Assembly (NCBI GenBank): GCA_910587045.1
Contig: CAJULG010000010.1
Span: forward strand, 1-64,000
Source of the DNA: an uncultured Lachnospiraceae bacterium
GTDB taxonomy: Bacteria > Bacillota > Clostridia > Lachnospirales > Lachnospiraceae
Length of the DNA stretch: 64,000 nt
Direction: 5' to 3'
Shown here: one piece after another, positions 25,990-35,366 of the stretch
How the letters are laid out: the number at the start of each line of letters is the position of its first letter
Numbering within the stretch: the first letter of the stretch is position 1
Notes under the pieces: generated by a model
What the model saw: only the letters and a program-made list of their open reading frames with translations
Told to the model about the DNA's origin: nothing
The model's database searches: none
Position numbers and translations under genes: made by a program

Positions 25990-28149
25990 ATGGCTGAGGA
26001 ATTTAATACAGACGGCATGCTGGACATGTATTTATTTGAGAATGGACAGCTGCTGGAGCAGCTTCAGGAAACAGTTCTGGAACAGAAGGATGCAGATTGC
26101 TTTGATGAAGACAGCATTAATGAAATATTTCGAACGATGCATACCATCAAAGGTTCATCTGGTATTATGATGTTCGATAATATTACGGCTGTATCGCATA
26201 AACTGGAGGATGTCTTTTATTTCCTGCGGGAATCTCATCCGGAACACGTTCCTCATGTAGAACTGGTGGAGCATGTATTGGAAGTAGAAGATTTTATTTC
26301 CAATGAAATGGAAAAGATACGGAATGGTGATCCTGCGGACGGTGATTCCAGTGATATTATTGCGGATCTCAATCAATTTTTGGAAAAAATAAAAAATGGT
26401 GCAGCGGAGGAAGGTGCTGAGCCGATACCAGAAAATGTGCATGAGGAGCCAAAGCAGTTTTATATTGCACCCGTAGCTACCAGCGCCAGTCGATTTTATA
26501 AGATCTATATTACTTTTTTTCCGGAAACGGAGATGGCGAATGTTCATGCTTACAAAGTAGTATATTCCTTAAAGGAACTGGCTGAGGATCTGTTATATTC
26601 ACCGGAGGATATTATTTCCGACGAAACCAGTTCGGAGGTGATCCTGCAGGAAGGCTTCCGTATGCTTTTGCAGGCACAATGCACAGAGGAGGATATCCGT
26701 AAGGTTGTTACGGAAGGATATGATATCAAGCAGGTTGACATTTATGAATGCAAAGCAGAGGAGTTTCTTCAGGGCTTTGATTTCGGCAGTCAGCCGGCAA
26801 GTGTGCAGATTGATCTGGAATCCAGTGTTGAGGAGATAGAAGCCCGCAAGGAAGCATCAGACGAAGCAACTGTTAAGAAGGAGAAAAAACCTGAAAAGCC
26901 AAAGATGGCACCTGGTGATTTTGTCATTAAGTCGAAGGAACCAGGAAAGCAGAAGAAGCTGGCAAAGGATAAAAAGAGTGAGAAGGCGTCCTTTATCAGC
27001 GTAGATGTAAGAAAGATGGATCAGCTGATGGAATTGATCGGAGAACTGGTTATATCAGAGTCCGTAGTATTGCAGAATCCGGATCTGAAGGTGCCGGGGC
27101 TCAATCTTGCTAATTTCAATAAGGCTGCGGCACAGTTATCCAAGATTTCTACAGACCTTCAGGATGTCATTATGTCTATGCGAATGGTTCCATTGACCAA
27201 TACCTTCCAGAAGATGAACCGTATTGTGTTCGATGTATCAAGAAAGCTGGGCAAGGATATTGAGTTTGTCATGGTCGGCGAACATACAGAGGTGGATAAG
27301 AATATAATTGAGCATATATCGGATCCACTGATGCATATAGTAAGAAATGCGGTTGACCATGGAATTGAAACCAATGAAGAGCGGTTAGACAGCGGCAAAC
27401 CGGATAAGGGTAAAGTAACCCTGTCAGCGAAGACAGAAGCCGGCAAGGTTTGGATCAGCGTAGAAGATAACGGAAAAGGTTTGGACCGGAATAAGATCAT
27501 GGATAAGGCAAGACGGTTGGGTATGCTGGATGATGGTAAGCCAGAGGAAGCTTATACGGACAAAGAGGTATTTCAGTTCATCACTCTGCCGGGATTTTCA
27601 ACCAATGAGCAGGTTACGGAATACTCTGGCCGGGGAGTTGGTATGGATGTGGTAGTCCAGAACCTTCAGGCTGTTGGCGGAACCCTGGATATCGAAAGTA
27701 CTCCGGGTATTGGCAGTATTATGAGCCTGAAGATTCCGTTAACGCTGGCGATCATTGACGGTATTGTGCTGGAGACCGGTAATTCCGCCTTTGTTATGGA
27801 GATGAGTGCAATCAAAGAGTTCATCCGTGTGAAGGAGGATATGATGATTCATGAACCGAATGGCGACGAATACATTATGATCCGCGGAGAATGTCTGCCG
27901 GTTATCCGATTAGGTGAGTGGTATGGCCTGAAAGATTATAAGCAGACGATTGAAGATGGAATCATGCTGATTATTGCTGTAGAGGATAAGAGCGTTGCCA
28001 TCTTCATTGATAACCTGATTGGCGAACAGGAGATAGTTGTAAAACCGATTCCGTCCTATATTAAAAAAGTAAAGGGCTTATCTGGCTGTACCCAGTTAGG
28101 CGACGGAAGCATTGCTTTAATATTAGATCCGATTGGATTTATAGAATAA
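25990..28149 (+). CDS. cheA: Chemotaxis histidine kinase CheA
   Basis: A 719-residue CheA. P1 carries the phosphorylated H51 in TMHTIKGSSGIM. A P2-like region (about 165-265) should dock receivers, a charged Lys/Glu linker follows (about 275-330), then P3 dimerisation, P4 ATP binding (HIVRNAVDHGIE, VEDNGKGLD, GRGVGMDVV) and P5, the CheW-like coupling domain, at the end. It takes input from receptor-CheW arrays and phosphorylates CheY and CheB and possibly the HD-GYP receivers. It is followed after 23 bases by cheW. Confidence 0.96.
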   Translation: MAEEFNTDGMLDMYLFENGQLLEQLQETVLEQKDADCFDEDSINEIFRTMHTIKGSSGIMMFDNITAVSHKLEDVFYFLRESHPEHVPHVELVEHVLEVEDFISNEMEKIRNGDPADGDSSDIIADLNQFLEKIKNGAAEEGAEPIPENVHEEPKQFYIAPVATSASRFYKIYITFFPETEMANVHAYKVVYSLKELAEDLLYSPEDIISDETSSEVILQEGFRMLLQAQCTEEDIRKVVTEGYDIKQVDIYECKAEEFLQGFDFGSQPASVQIDLESSVEEIEARKEASDEATVKKEKKPEKPKMAPGDFVIKSKEPGKQKKLAKDKKSEKASFISVDVRKMDQLMELIGELVISESVVLQNPDLKVPGLNLANFNKAAAQLSKISTDLQDVIMSMRMVPLTNTFQKMNRIVFDVSRKLGKDIEFVMVGEHTEVDKNIIEHISDPLMHIVRNAVDHGIETNEERLDSGKPDKGKVTLSAKTEAGKVWISVEDNGKGLDRNKIMDKARRLGMLDDGKPEEAYTDKEVFQFITLPGFSTNEQVTEYSGRGVGMDVVVQNLQAVGGTLDIESTPGIGSIMSLKIPLTLAIIDGIVLETGNSAFVMEMSAIKEFIRVKEDMMIHEPNGDEYIMIRGECLPVIRLGEWYGLKDYKQTIEDGIMLIIAVEDKSVAIFIDNLIGEQEIVVKPIPSYIKKVKGLSGCTQLGDGSIALILDPIGFIE

Positions 28150-28172
28150 ATTTATAGAAAGGAACGGAATAT

Positions 28173-28718
28173 ATGAGCGAATTGAAGAAATCGACAGAAG
28201 GAACGCAAGGGTCGAAGGCCGAATACGATATGCAGAGCAAGTATATGACCTTTAAGTCAGGGAATGAGTATTATGGACTGAAAATTCAATATGTAAATGA
28301 GATTATTCAATTTCAGGCAATTACTGCAATTCCTGAGACAGAGGATTACATTAAAGGGCTGATCAATCTGCGTGGTAAGGTTATTCCTGTTATCGATGTC
28401 CGGCTGCGATTCAAGCAGGATGCCATGGAATACAATGACAGAACCTGTATTATTGTTATTAACGTAAAGTCTACGATCGTTGGACTGATCGTTGAAAAGA
28501 TCGCAGAAGTGGTTGAGATCAAGGAAGAAGATATCCTGCCGCCGCCTCCGATTATCGGACGTGGGGATAAGGCCCAGAACAAGTATGTTTATGGCATTGG
28601 TAAGGTTGGAAACGCCGTGAAATTACTGCTGGATCCGGATAAATTGTTAAATGATGAAGATTTATCAGTGATCGAGCAGGTGAATGGTATGAATAATGAT
28701 GAAGAAGGAGAAGTGTAA
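28173..28718 (+). CDS. cheW: Chemotaxis coupling protein CheW
   Basis: A 181-residue CheW that links receptors to CheA. The CheW fold begins with YMTFKSGNEYYGLKIQYVNE and includes IKGLINLRGKVIPVIDVR, a core conserved stretch. The N-terminal 25 residues and the C-terminal acidic tail are extra to the minimal domain, as is a PPPPI loop near 127. It starts after AAAGGAACGG and ends 2 bases before the receptor gene, so the two are tightly coupled. Confidence 0.96.
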   Translation: MSELKKSTEGTQGSKAEYDMQSKYMTFKSGNEYYGLKIQYVNEIIQFQAITAIPETEDYIKGLINLRGKVIPVIDVRLRFKQDAMEYNDRTCIIVINVKSTIVGLIVEKIAEVVEIKEEDILPPPPIIGRGDKAQNKYVYGIGKVGNAVKLLLDPDKLLNDEDLSVIEQVNGMNNDEEGEV

Positions 28719-28720
28719 TT

Positions 28721-30187
28721 ATGAAAAACTTGAGCATGAAAGTAAAAATGATTGTGGGTTTTATTATTCCTGTTGTATTTACGATTATTAATGTAGTACT
28801 CGGAATGCTGTCGGTAAGCAGTATTAACAAGTCCGTATCTGATATGCAGGATGAACAGGTTGTGGCAATCCAGGAAAAGATGCAGGAAATTGGTGCAGAT
28901 GAAGCAAAAGCCAATATTCTGATCACAACGATTGAGGAAATCAAAGAACAGGATTTAGTAAGCATTAACCGAAGAGCAAGTTTATCTAATTTATTCAGTT
29001 TTGGTCTGGTATTTCTGTCTGTATTGATAACTATTATCATTGCAGCATCCCTGATCAAAGCGATCAATAAATCCGTAACACAGTTATCCAAAGCGGCAAA
29101 GGATATTGCCATGGGACGTGTGGATATTGAGATGGTAAAATATAACAATGACGAGTTCGGCGAATTGGTTGATGAGTATACAGAAGTGATCAACAACATC
29201 AAGTATCAGGCTAAGGTTGCAGAGGAAGTATCCGGCGGTAATCTTACCATTCAGGTAAATCCGAAGTCCAGTGAAGATGTACTGGGTAATGCATTGAAGA
29301 AGCTGGTTGATGACAATCTTCGTGCATTGTCAAATATCAGCGAGGCAGGTTCACAGGTTACCATCAGTTCTTCACAGGTAGCAAGTGCAAGCCAGTCACT
29401 GGCACAAGGCTCTACCGAGCAGGCAAGTGCGATCGAAGAGATTACAGCATCCATTGATGAGATCGCAGAAAAGACCAAACAGAATGCAGAGCAGGCAAAT
29501 TCAGCAGCGAACCTGGTAAAGACAGCGATCGAAGATGTAAAGAAGGGTAATAATCAGATGCAGGAGCTTATGGTTGCCATGCAGGGTATCAACAAGTCTT
29601 CCGAAAGCATTTCCAAGATTATCAAGACTATTGATGATATTGCATTCCAGACCAATATTCTTGCGTTAAATGCGGCAGTTGAGGCAGCACGTGCAGGGGA
29701 AGCAGGTAAGGGCTTTGCTGTCGTTGCAGAAGAAGTACGTAGTCTTGCTGCGAAGAGTGCTGCTGCATCTGCTGAGACCGCAGAACTGATCGAGGATTCT
29801 ATCAGCAAAGTAGGTTCCGGTTCTCAGATTGCAGATGATACTGCTAAGGCAATGGAATTAATCTCCAATGTTGTACAGGAGAGTGAAGTGATCATCAATG
29901 ATATTGCAGAGTCTTCAAACTATCAGGCAACTGCAGTAGCACAGATCGAGCAGGCGATCACACAGGTTTCTCAGGTGGTTCAGACCAACTCTGCTACCAG
30001 TGAGCAGTGTGCGGCTGCCAGCGAGGAATTATCAAACCAGGCATCCAGAATGCGGGAGATGCTGTCAATCTACAATCTGGGCAGCGGTTCTTCTTCATCA
30101 TTCGGCGGTGGTTCCTCTTATTCATCTGCACCGTCCAATATGAATGAGCAGGTAATTTCTCTTGGTGATGATTTTGGCAAGTATTAA
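28721..30187 (+). CDS. Methyl-accepting chemotaxis protein
   Basis: A 488-residue receptor with two membrane helices (about 8-30 and 90-112). The extracellular loop of roughly 55 residues is too short for a standard sensory domain. A HAMP domain follows, then a signalling coiled coil with the tip QTNILALNAAVEAARAGEAG and GFAVVAEEVRSLA. The C-terminus is a Ser/Gly-rich tail without the CheR-docking pentapeptide. The short loop suggests it senses a membrane state or acts through a partner. It is the last gene of the che operon, followed by a terminator. Confidence 0.95.
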   Translation: MKNLSMKVKMIVGFIIPVVFTIINVVLGMLSVSSINKSVSDMQDEQVVAIQEKMQEIGADEAKANILITTIEEIKEQDLVSINRRASLSNLFSFGLVFLSVLITIIIAASLIKAINKSVTQLSKAAKDIAMGRVDIEMVKYNNDEFGELVDEYTEVINNIKYQAKVAEEVSGGNLTIQVNPKSSEDVLGNALKKLVDDNLRALSNISEAGSQVTISSSQVASASQSLAQGSTEQASAIEEITASIDEIAEKTKQNAEQANSAANLVKTAIEDVKKGNNQMQELMVAMQGINKSSESISKIIKTIDDIAFQTNILALNAAVEAARAGEAGKGFAVVAEEVRSLAAKSAAASAETAELIEDSISKVGSGSQIADDTAKAMELISNVVQESEVIINDIAESSNYQATAVAQIEQAITQVSQVVQTNSATSEQCAAASEELSNQASRMREMLSIYNLGSGSSSSFGGGSSYSSAPSNMNEQVISLGDDFGKY

Positions 30188-30228
30188 TATTTCGAATAAA
30201 TAAATAGTTGTCAAACATGTATAAGTAT

Positions 30229-30265
30229 AAGGACTGTGTCATTGACATGGTCCTTATGTTTGTTT
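30229..30265 (+). terminator. che operon terminator
   Basis: A 12-bp stem with two G-T pairs, AAGGACTGTGTC (30229-30240) with GACATGGTCCTT (30244-30255), a three-base loop, then ATGTTTGTTT. It closes the cheR-to-mcp transcript before the DUF342 gene. A TATAAT at 30331-30336 may begin the next unit, although its -35 is poor. Confidence 0.75.
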
Positions 30266-30376
30266 AAACAAAATAGCCAAGCAGAAAGCGAGGGAAGAAA
30301 GAGGAAGTAGATTTTTAATACGGGTTATTGTATAATATTATGGGGGGATATCATAATGTGAAAGGCTGGTGCGAAT

Positions 30377-32443
30377 ATGGATCTAAAAGGTGCCCCACCA
30401 AAGAACTCAGATTTTACTATGGCAGAGGATTCTGAATATTTGAAAGAACAGCGTCAGGAAATATTTCTTGGAAAGGAAGAGGGATTAGATGTATCACTAT
30501 ACTCGAATCCCGAGCTGAATTGGCTTCAGATGGAGCAGATCCGAATGGGAATAAAGGACAAGGTAGATGTATCTGTATATGCCGATCCTTCTTACAGTTA
30601 CGAAACCATGAAGCAGGTCCGGCTTTCTTTTTATTCATCCACGAATCTTATTCCTTACCTGGAGCGGGGATTTGTAGATGATGAACTGGAACAGATCCGA
30701 CTTGCCTTGGAAGACAATCTGCCGATTGATATGTGGCTGACGGATGATATGTATGTGCAGCAGATCTGTGAGATCCGGACCGGATTATATGAAGAGTTGG
30801 ATGTATCCGTATATGCTGATTCTCAATATAACTGGATGCAGATGAGAGAGATCCGTCTGGGACTGGAAAAGAAGCTGGACGTAGCAATGTATACCAACTG
30901 TCTGTTCAGTCATTGGCAGATGGAGGAAATCCGCCTGGGGCTGGAAGCAGGGCTGGATGTATCATCGTATGCCAGATTAATCCTTTCCAGTACAGATATG
31001 AAGAAAAAGCGTGAGGAGCTATTAAAGGAGTTAACTGCAGAGCACCTGCCAGCAGAGAATCTGGATATAGATATTAGATCATTGATGAATTGTGAGTTTA
31101 GTATTTTCGTAGAAGATGATGGAACGAAAGCCTTTGCATTTATCCCATGGCTTCCAGGCAATATGGTGACAGAAGCCGACATTTACAATGAATTGAAAAA
31201 GCGGGGAATCACAGTCGGTATTAAGCAGGATGTAATTACCGAGATGATCAGAAAAAGGAGAATGAATGAAAAGATATTGATTGCCGAAGGAACGCCTGCA
31301 GAGAATGGTGAGAATGGCTGGTACGAATTTTTTGTCCGGCTTGATCTTCCCCGGATTCCGGCGCCGCTTCCGGATGGGGGCGTCGACTACGTTAATATAG
31401 AGGCATTTGAGATGGTGGATGAAGGAGAAAAGCTTGCTGTTTATCATCCTGCGCAGAAAGGGAAAGATGGTCAGAATATCTTTGGTGAAACCCTTCAAGC
31501 GACTAAGGGAATTGAAAAGAAGCCATTGAAAGGCAAGGGATTTATGATCGCACCGGACGGGGTGACGTATCTTTCCAAATTGAATGGAAAATTTGAATAC
31601 CAGAATGGCCAGATCATAATTTCCAACATGATCGTTGTGCGTGAGGATGTAACTGCCGTTACAGGTAAACTGGAGGTAGATGGTTCTGTATATGTTGTTG
31701 GCAGTGTTGGATCAGGAGGATGTATTGTTGCGACTGGAGATATCATTGTTGAACATAATGTTGAAACCGCAAGACTTATTGCCGGCGGCAATGTAATGAT
31801 CAAGAAAGGAAGCTGTTCCAGATATGACTGTTTTATAGAGGCGAAAGGAGAAGTTTCCGGTAGCTTTTTTGAAGCGGCCAATATTAATTGCGAAGGCAAT
31901 GTAAAAGCAAATTATATTATGAACAGTAATATAAATACCTTTGGGAAGGTTATTGTATCCGGCAGCAAGGGAATGCTTCTGGGTGGCAAAATCTGTGCAG
32001 TAAAAGGGGTAGATACGTATAATTTAGGAAATAAATCTAATATAAGGACTGTTTTGGAAGTGGGGAAAAATGCCCTATACGATAAGAAGCAGTCCATCTA
32101 TGAAGAGAAAAAGGAACAGATTTTAGGTGAGTTATCAATGCTGGAAGAACAATGGAACAGAATCTTGAAAAAAGTTCCTTCTAACAGAGAGCAGGCAGTA
32201 TTACTCGTTAAGCAGTTAAATGCAGCGATCGTAACTAAGGATAAGGAACTGGCTGAACTGGAGGCAGAGGTATCCAAGCTTGCAAATATTACGAATCCGG
32301 ATATGAAAGCGGTAATTGTCAGAGGAAATGCATACGAGGGAAGCTCCATAGAAATTAATAAAATAAAATATACATTGTCTTCTCGTGTGGTAAGAGTGGC
32401 ATTTAAGTTAAAAAACAATAATGTTGTTATGGTCAGATTATAA
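30377..32443 (+). CDS. DUF342 (FapA-like) protein with N-terminal helical repeats
   Basis: A 688-residue protein. Residues 25-215 contain about five degenerate repeats of 35 residues with the pattern LDVSVYADPxYxWxQMxEIR, for example near QMREIRLGLEKKLDVAMYT. Residues 235-560 are the DUF342/FapA region, with a small N-terminal domain then a beta-helix-like stretch (VVREDVTAVTGKLEVDGSV onward) and a C-terminal coiled coil. DUF342 proteins are tied to polar or flagellar assembly and to chemosensory loci in some bacteria. Fusion to these repeats is unusual in my experience. It is followed after 24 bases by the third HD-GYP gene, and no membrane segment is seen. Confidence 0.85.
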   Translation: MDLKGAPPKNSDFTMAEDSEYLKEQRQEIFLGKEEGLDVSLYSNPELNWLQMEQIRMGIKDKVDVSVYADPSYSYETMKQVRLSFYSSTNLIPYLERGFVDDELEQIRLALEDNLPIDMWLTDDMYVQQICEIRTGLYEELDVSVYADSQYNWMQMREIRLGLEKKLDVAMYTNCLFSHWQMEEIRLGLEAGLDVSSYARLILSSTDMKKKREELLKELTAEHLPAENLDIDIRSLMNCEFSIFVEDDGTKAFAFIPWLPGNMVTEADIYNELKKRGITVGIKQDVITEMIRKRRMNEKILIAEGTPAENGENGWYEFFVRLDLPRIPAPLPDGGVDYVNIEAFEMVDEGEKLAVYHPAQKGKDGQNIFGETLQATKGIEKKPLKGKGFMIAPDGVTYLSKLNGKFEYQNGQIIISNMIVVREDVTAVTGKLEVDGSVYVVGSVGSGGCIVATGDIIVEHNVETARLIAGGNVMIKKGSCSRYDCFIEAKGEVSGSFFEAANINCEGNVKANYIMNSNINTFGKVIVSGSKGMLLGGKICAVKGVDTYNLGNKSNIRTVLEVGKNALYDKKQSIYEEKKEQILGELSMLEEQWNRILKKVPSNREQAVLLVKQLNAAIVTKDKELAELEAEVSKLANITNPDMKAVIVRGNAYEGSSIEINKIKYTLSSRVVRVAFKLKNNNVVMVRL

Positions 32444-32467
32444 TCATCCAGGGAGGTATTGGTAGAT

Positions 32468-33565
32468 ATGATGCGGAATACGATTTTGATTTTTGAAGAT
32501 GATATTGCCAGTCGTGAATCATTGGCTGAGATATTCCAGAATAAGTATAAGATATTAGGAGCCTCGAATGAAAAGGAGGGCCTTACTGTATTAAGGGAAC
32601 ATGCATCCTCGATTGCTGTTGTTCTGGTAAATCTGATGATACCTGCCAAGGATAATTTTCAGGTATTGCAGCGCTTAAGTGAAAAGAAGGTTTTAAGCCG
32701 GATACCGTTTATTATGATCACCAGTGAAAGGACGGAAAAGTATGAGAAAAAGGGATACGAATGCGGTATTGTCAGTTATATAAGAAAGCCCTTTCAACCT
32801 GAAGTTATAAGGCAACTGGTAGATAATGTAATCGAGGTGTTTCAATACAAAGTACAACTGGAGGTTACGGTAAGAAATCAGACCGAAACTTTGAAGAGAC
32901 AGAACGAGATGTTGAAGCGGATGGCGGAAAAGCAGAAACATACAAACGAGACTCTGATTCAGTCCTTAAGTAATATTGTGGAATTCAGGAATCTGGAATC
33001 AGAACAGCACATTAAGAGAATCCGTGAACTTTCTCTCTGCCTTGGCGCAAGTGTAATGAAGCTGTATCCGGAGTATGAACTTACGGAAAAGAAGCTGGAT
33101 GTGATTGGCTGGGCTTCTTCCCTGCATGATATTGGAAAAATTGTAATACCGGATTATATAATATTGAAGGCCGGGAAGCTGACAGAGGATGAATATGAGG
33201 TTATTAAATCGCATACAACCAAAGGAGCAGAGATCATTGAAAAGATAATACATCTGGATAGTGAGATTTTCTTTGAATATGCATGTGATATTGCCAGACA
33301 TCATCATGAAAAATATGACGGACACGGTTATCCTGACGGATTAAAAGGTGAAGAGATCAGTATAGCAGCACAAATAGTTTCTTTGGTAGATGTATACGAT
33401 GCGCTTACTTCGAAACGGGTTTATAAAGCAGCATATGAAACAGAAAAGGCTTATCAGATGATAATCAATGGTCAGAGTGGCGTCTTTTCTCCTAAATTAC
33501 TAAAAGCCTTTACTGAGGTAAAGGGAGAATTTGAAACGATCGTAAAGAATTATTGCGACGAATAA
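32468..33565 (+). CDS. Pseudo-receiver / HD-GYP protein
   Basis: A 365-residue protein with the same layout as that at 19961. The HD-GYP domain is intact: LHDIGKIVIPDY, SHTTKGAEII, RHHHEKYDGHGYPDG and VDVYDALTSKRVYK. The receiver keeps its acidic pair (FEDD) but has N55 in VVLVNLMIPAKDNF, at the position of the phosphorylated Asp (D55 in the first protein). It therefore should not be phosphorylated in the usual way and may be constitutive or bind another receiver. The start follows GGGAGGT. It is the last gene of the island. Confidence 0.92.
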   Translation: MMRNTILIFEDDIASRESLAEIFQNKYKILGASNEKEGLTVLREHASSIAVVLVNLMIPAKDNFQVLQRLSEKKVLSRIPFIMITSERTEKYEKKGYECGIVSYIRKPFQPEVIRQLVDNVIEVFQYKVQLEVTVRNQTETLKRQNEMLKRMAEKQKHTNETLIQSLSNIVEFRNLESEQHIKRIRELSLCLGASVMKLYPEYELTEKKLDVIGWASSLHDIGKIVIPDYIILKAGKLTEDEYEVIKSHTTKGAEIIEKIIHLDSEIFFEYACDIARHHHEKYDGHGYPDGLKGEEISIAAQIVSLVDVYDALTSKRVYKAAYETEKAYQMIINGQSGVFSPKLLKAFTEVKGEFETIVKNYCDE

Positions 33566-33615
33566 ATGGCGGATGCATGAGGAAAATAGCGTATATATCA
33601 GCAGTAGCATTGTAG

Positions 33616-33652
33616 AAATCTCTTCAGTATAAATGTATTGAAGAGATTTTTT
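33616..33652 (+). terminator. Terminator at the right edge of the island
   Basis: AAATCTCTTCA (33616-33626) pairs with TGAAGAGATTT (33639-33649) across a 12-base loop, and a run of T follows. It ends 20 bases before the subtilase sequence resumes, so the island's transcript is insulated from the 3' fragment. Confidence 0.85.
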
Positions 33653-33672
33653 GCAGTTATGCGACACGAGAG

Positions 33673-35031
33673 GGGATAGATTATTCCCACCCTGATTTTC
33701 GAAATGAGGATGGAACCACACGAATCCTGCAGATGTGGGATCAGTCTGTTTCCGGTAATCCGCCCGTTCCTTATAATATGGGAACGGTATATACTGCAGA
33801 GGATATTAACCGGGCCTTGGAAGCGGATGTAAGCAGAAGGCAGGAACTGGTGCCAGAGGTAGATCTGTCGGGGCATGGTACGCATGTGGCAGGAATTGCC
33901 GCTGGAAATGGAAGAGCATCCGGAGGACGGTATGCAGGTGCAGCGCCAGAGGCAGCATTACTTGTTGTGAAGCTGGCACCGGGGTCTGCAAAGTCCTTTC
34001 CAAGAACCTCGGAGTTAATGCAGGGAATTGACTGGGCAGTCCGCATCGGACTAGAGGCGCAGCTTCCTCTGGTGATCAACCTCAGTTTTGGAAACAATTA
34101 TGGTGATCATCTCGGCAGCAGTCTTCTGGAGCAGTATATGAATGATGTTGCGAACCTGGGACGTATGGTGCTTGTAACCGGAGCAGGAAATGAAGGGAAT
34201 ACCGGGCGGCATACCGGTGGTGTTCTTCCAGGCGGGATTGCAAGACCGGGAGATGTCTATTCCATAGAATTTACCGTTGCTCCTTTTGAGGCCGGGATTA
34301 ATCTGCAGATATGGAAGGACTATGGAGATGAATTTAGTATTGGTCTGCGAACGCCCTCTGGAGTTATGGTGGGGCCGTTTAACGAACGTCTGGCCAAACA
34401 GTCTGTTATTGCAGGGCCTACGAATATTTCTTTGTATTATGGACAGCCAACCCCTTATAATGTCAGTCAGGAAATTTATATTGCCTTGATTCCCACAGAC
34501 AGTTATATCGAGGAGGGGATCTGGACTCTGTTCCTTTATCCGGAAAATATACGCTCCGGAGCTTATAATCTATGGCTTCCGGTATCCGGGGCTACAAATG
34601 CACAGACAGAATTCCTGAGACCGGAGGTGCTGATGACGCTTACGATTCCTTCTGCTGCCAGGCGTGCGATCACGGTTGGTGCTTATGATTCCAGGACAGA
34701 CAGCTATGCTGCATTTTCCGGCAGAGGAGGCGTAGACGCCGGTGACCGGAAACCGGATCTGGTAGCACCCGGTGTAGGAATTACTGCACCTGCACCGGGA
34801 GGCGGATATGATACTCGCAGCGGTACTTCCATGGCGGCTCCATTTGTATCCGGCGGGGCGGCACTGCTGATGGAATGGGGAATCATAAAGGGGAATGATC
34901 CCTTTCTTTATGGAGAGAAGATGAAGGCCTATTTGATCAAGGGAGCGCGGAGACTGCCGGGATTTACAATATATCCGAATCCCCAGATAGGATGGGGAGC
35001 GTTGTGTGTGAGGGATAGTCTGCCGGGGTAA
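33673..35031 (+). pseudogene. Csp-like subtilase, 3' fragment
   Basis: The rest of the S8 peptidase begins with GIDYSHPDFRN, the direct continuation of IAIIDSG in the fragment at 18924. It carries the catalytic His in DLSGHGTHVAGIAAGNG, the oxyanion Asn in VTGAGNEGNTG and the nucleophile in RSGTSMAAPFVSGGA. A beta-rich insert of about 130 residues sits in between, as in Csp proteases. The first Met in frame is at 33733, after the Asp motif, so a protein made here would lack D128. The frame is otherwise intact to the stop. Csp proteases process spore germination factors; whether this one did is inference. Confidence 0.88.
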
Positions 35032-35097
35032 AAGGTTATATTATTTTAAATAATAAGGAAGAAAAAATATTGATTTTTGTTGAATTATACAGATAGT

Positions 35098-35366
35098 ATG
35101 GTATAATATACGCGAACACAATGAGGCAAGCGGCTGCGAAGCAGACATTTGGCGAAAGTGCGCGAACCATGATGGAGCAAAGCGAAATCATGGTATAATA
35201 TACGCGAACACAATGAGGCAAGCGGCTGCGAAGCAGACATTTGGCGAAAGTGCGCGAACCATGATGAAGCAAAGCGAAATCATGGTACAATATACGCGAA
35301 CACAATGAGGCAAGCGGCTGCGAAGCAGATATTTGGCGAAAGTGCGCGAATCATGGTATATTATAA
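35098..35366 (+). repeat. 92-bp tandem repeats, locus B (2.8 copies)
   Basis: Units start at 35098, 35190 and 35282, an exact 92-bp period. The third lacks most of the CCATGAT hairpin and ends in a changed tail. Each unit holds ATGGTATAAT at its start, five GCGAA motifs (unit positions 15, 39, 55, 65, 85), a CTGC-GAA-GCAG mini-stem and a CCATGAT/ATCATGG inverted repeat adjoining the next TATAAT. A TTGAAT 16 bases before the first TATAAT could serve as -35. Locus A at 1350 carries the same unit. No protein is evident on either strand. Confidence 0.92.

Larger units (their letters stand above)
19314..33672 (+). other. 14.36-kb signalling island inserted in a subtilase gene
   Basis: The block separates two halves of one subtilase frame. 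The left junction is TCC-GGG|GCTTGTG and the right junction is GAGAG|GGG-ATA. A GGG triplet flanks both ends, consistent with a 3-bp target duplication or microhomology. Taking it out with one GGG kept gives GAT-TCC-GGG-ATA-GAT (D-S-G-I-D), in frame. The ends show only a weak inverted match (CTTGTGT against CTCGTGT). All 12 genes point the same way, with a promoter at the left edge and a terminator at the right. No integrase, transposase or resolvase gene is present, so the mechanism of arrival is unknown. Confidence 0.8.

Noticed and set aside
19314..33672. A prophage or transposon
   Set aside because: No integrase, transposase, resolvase, phage structural gene or clear inverted ends. The 7-base near-match at the ends may be chance.
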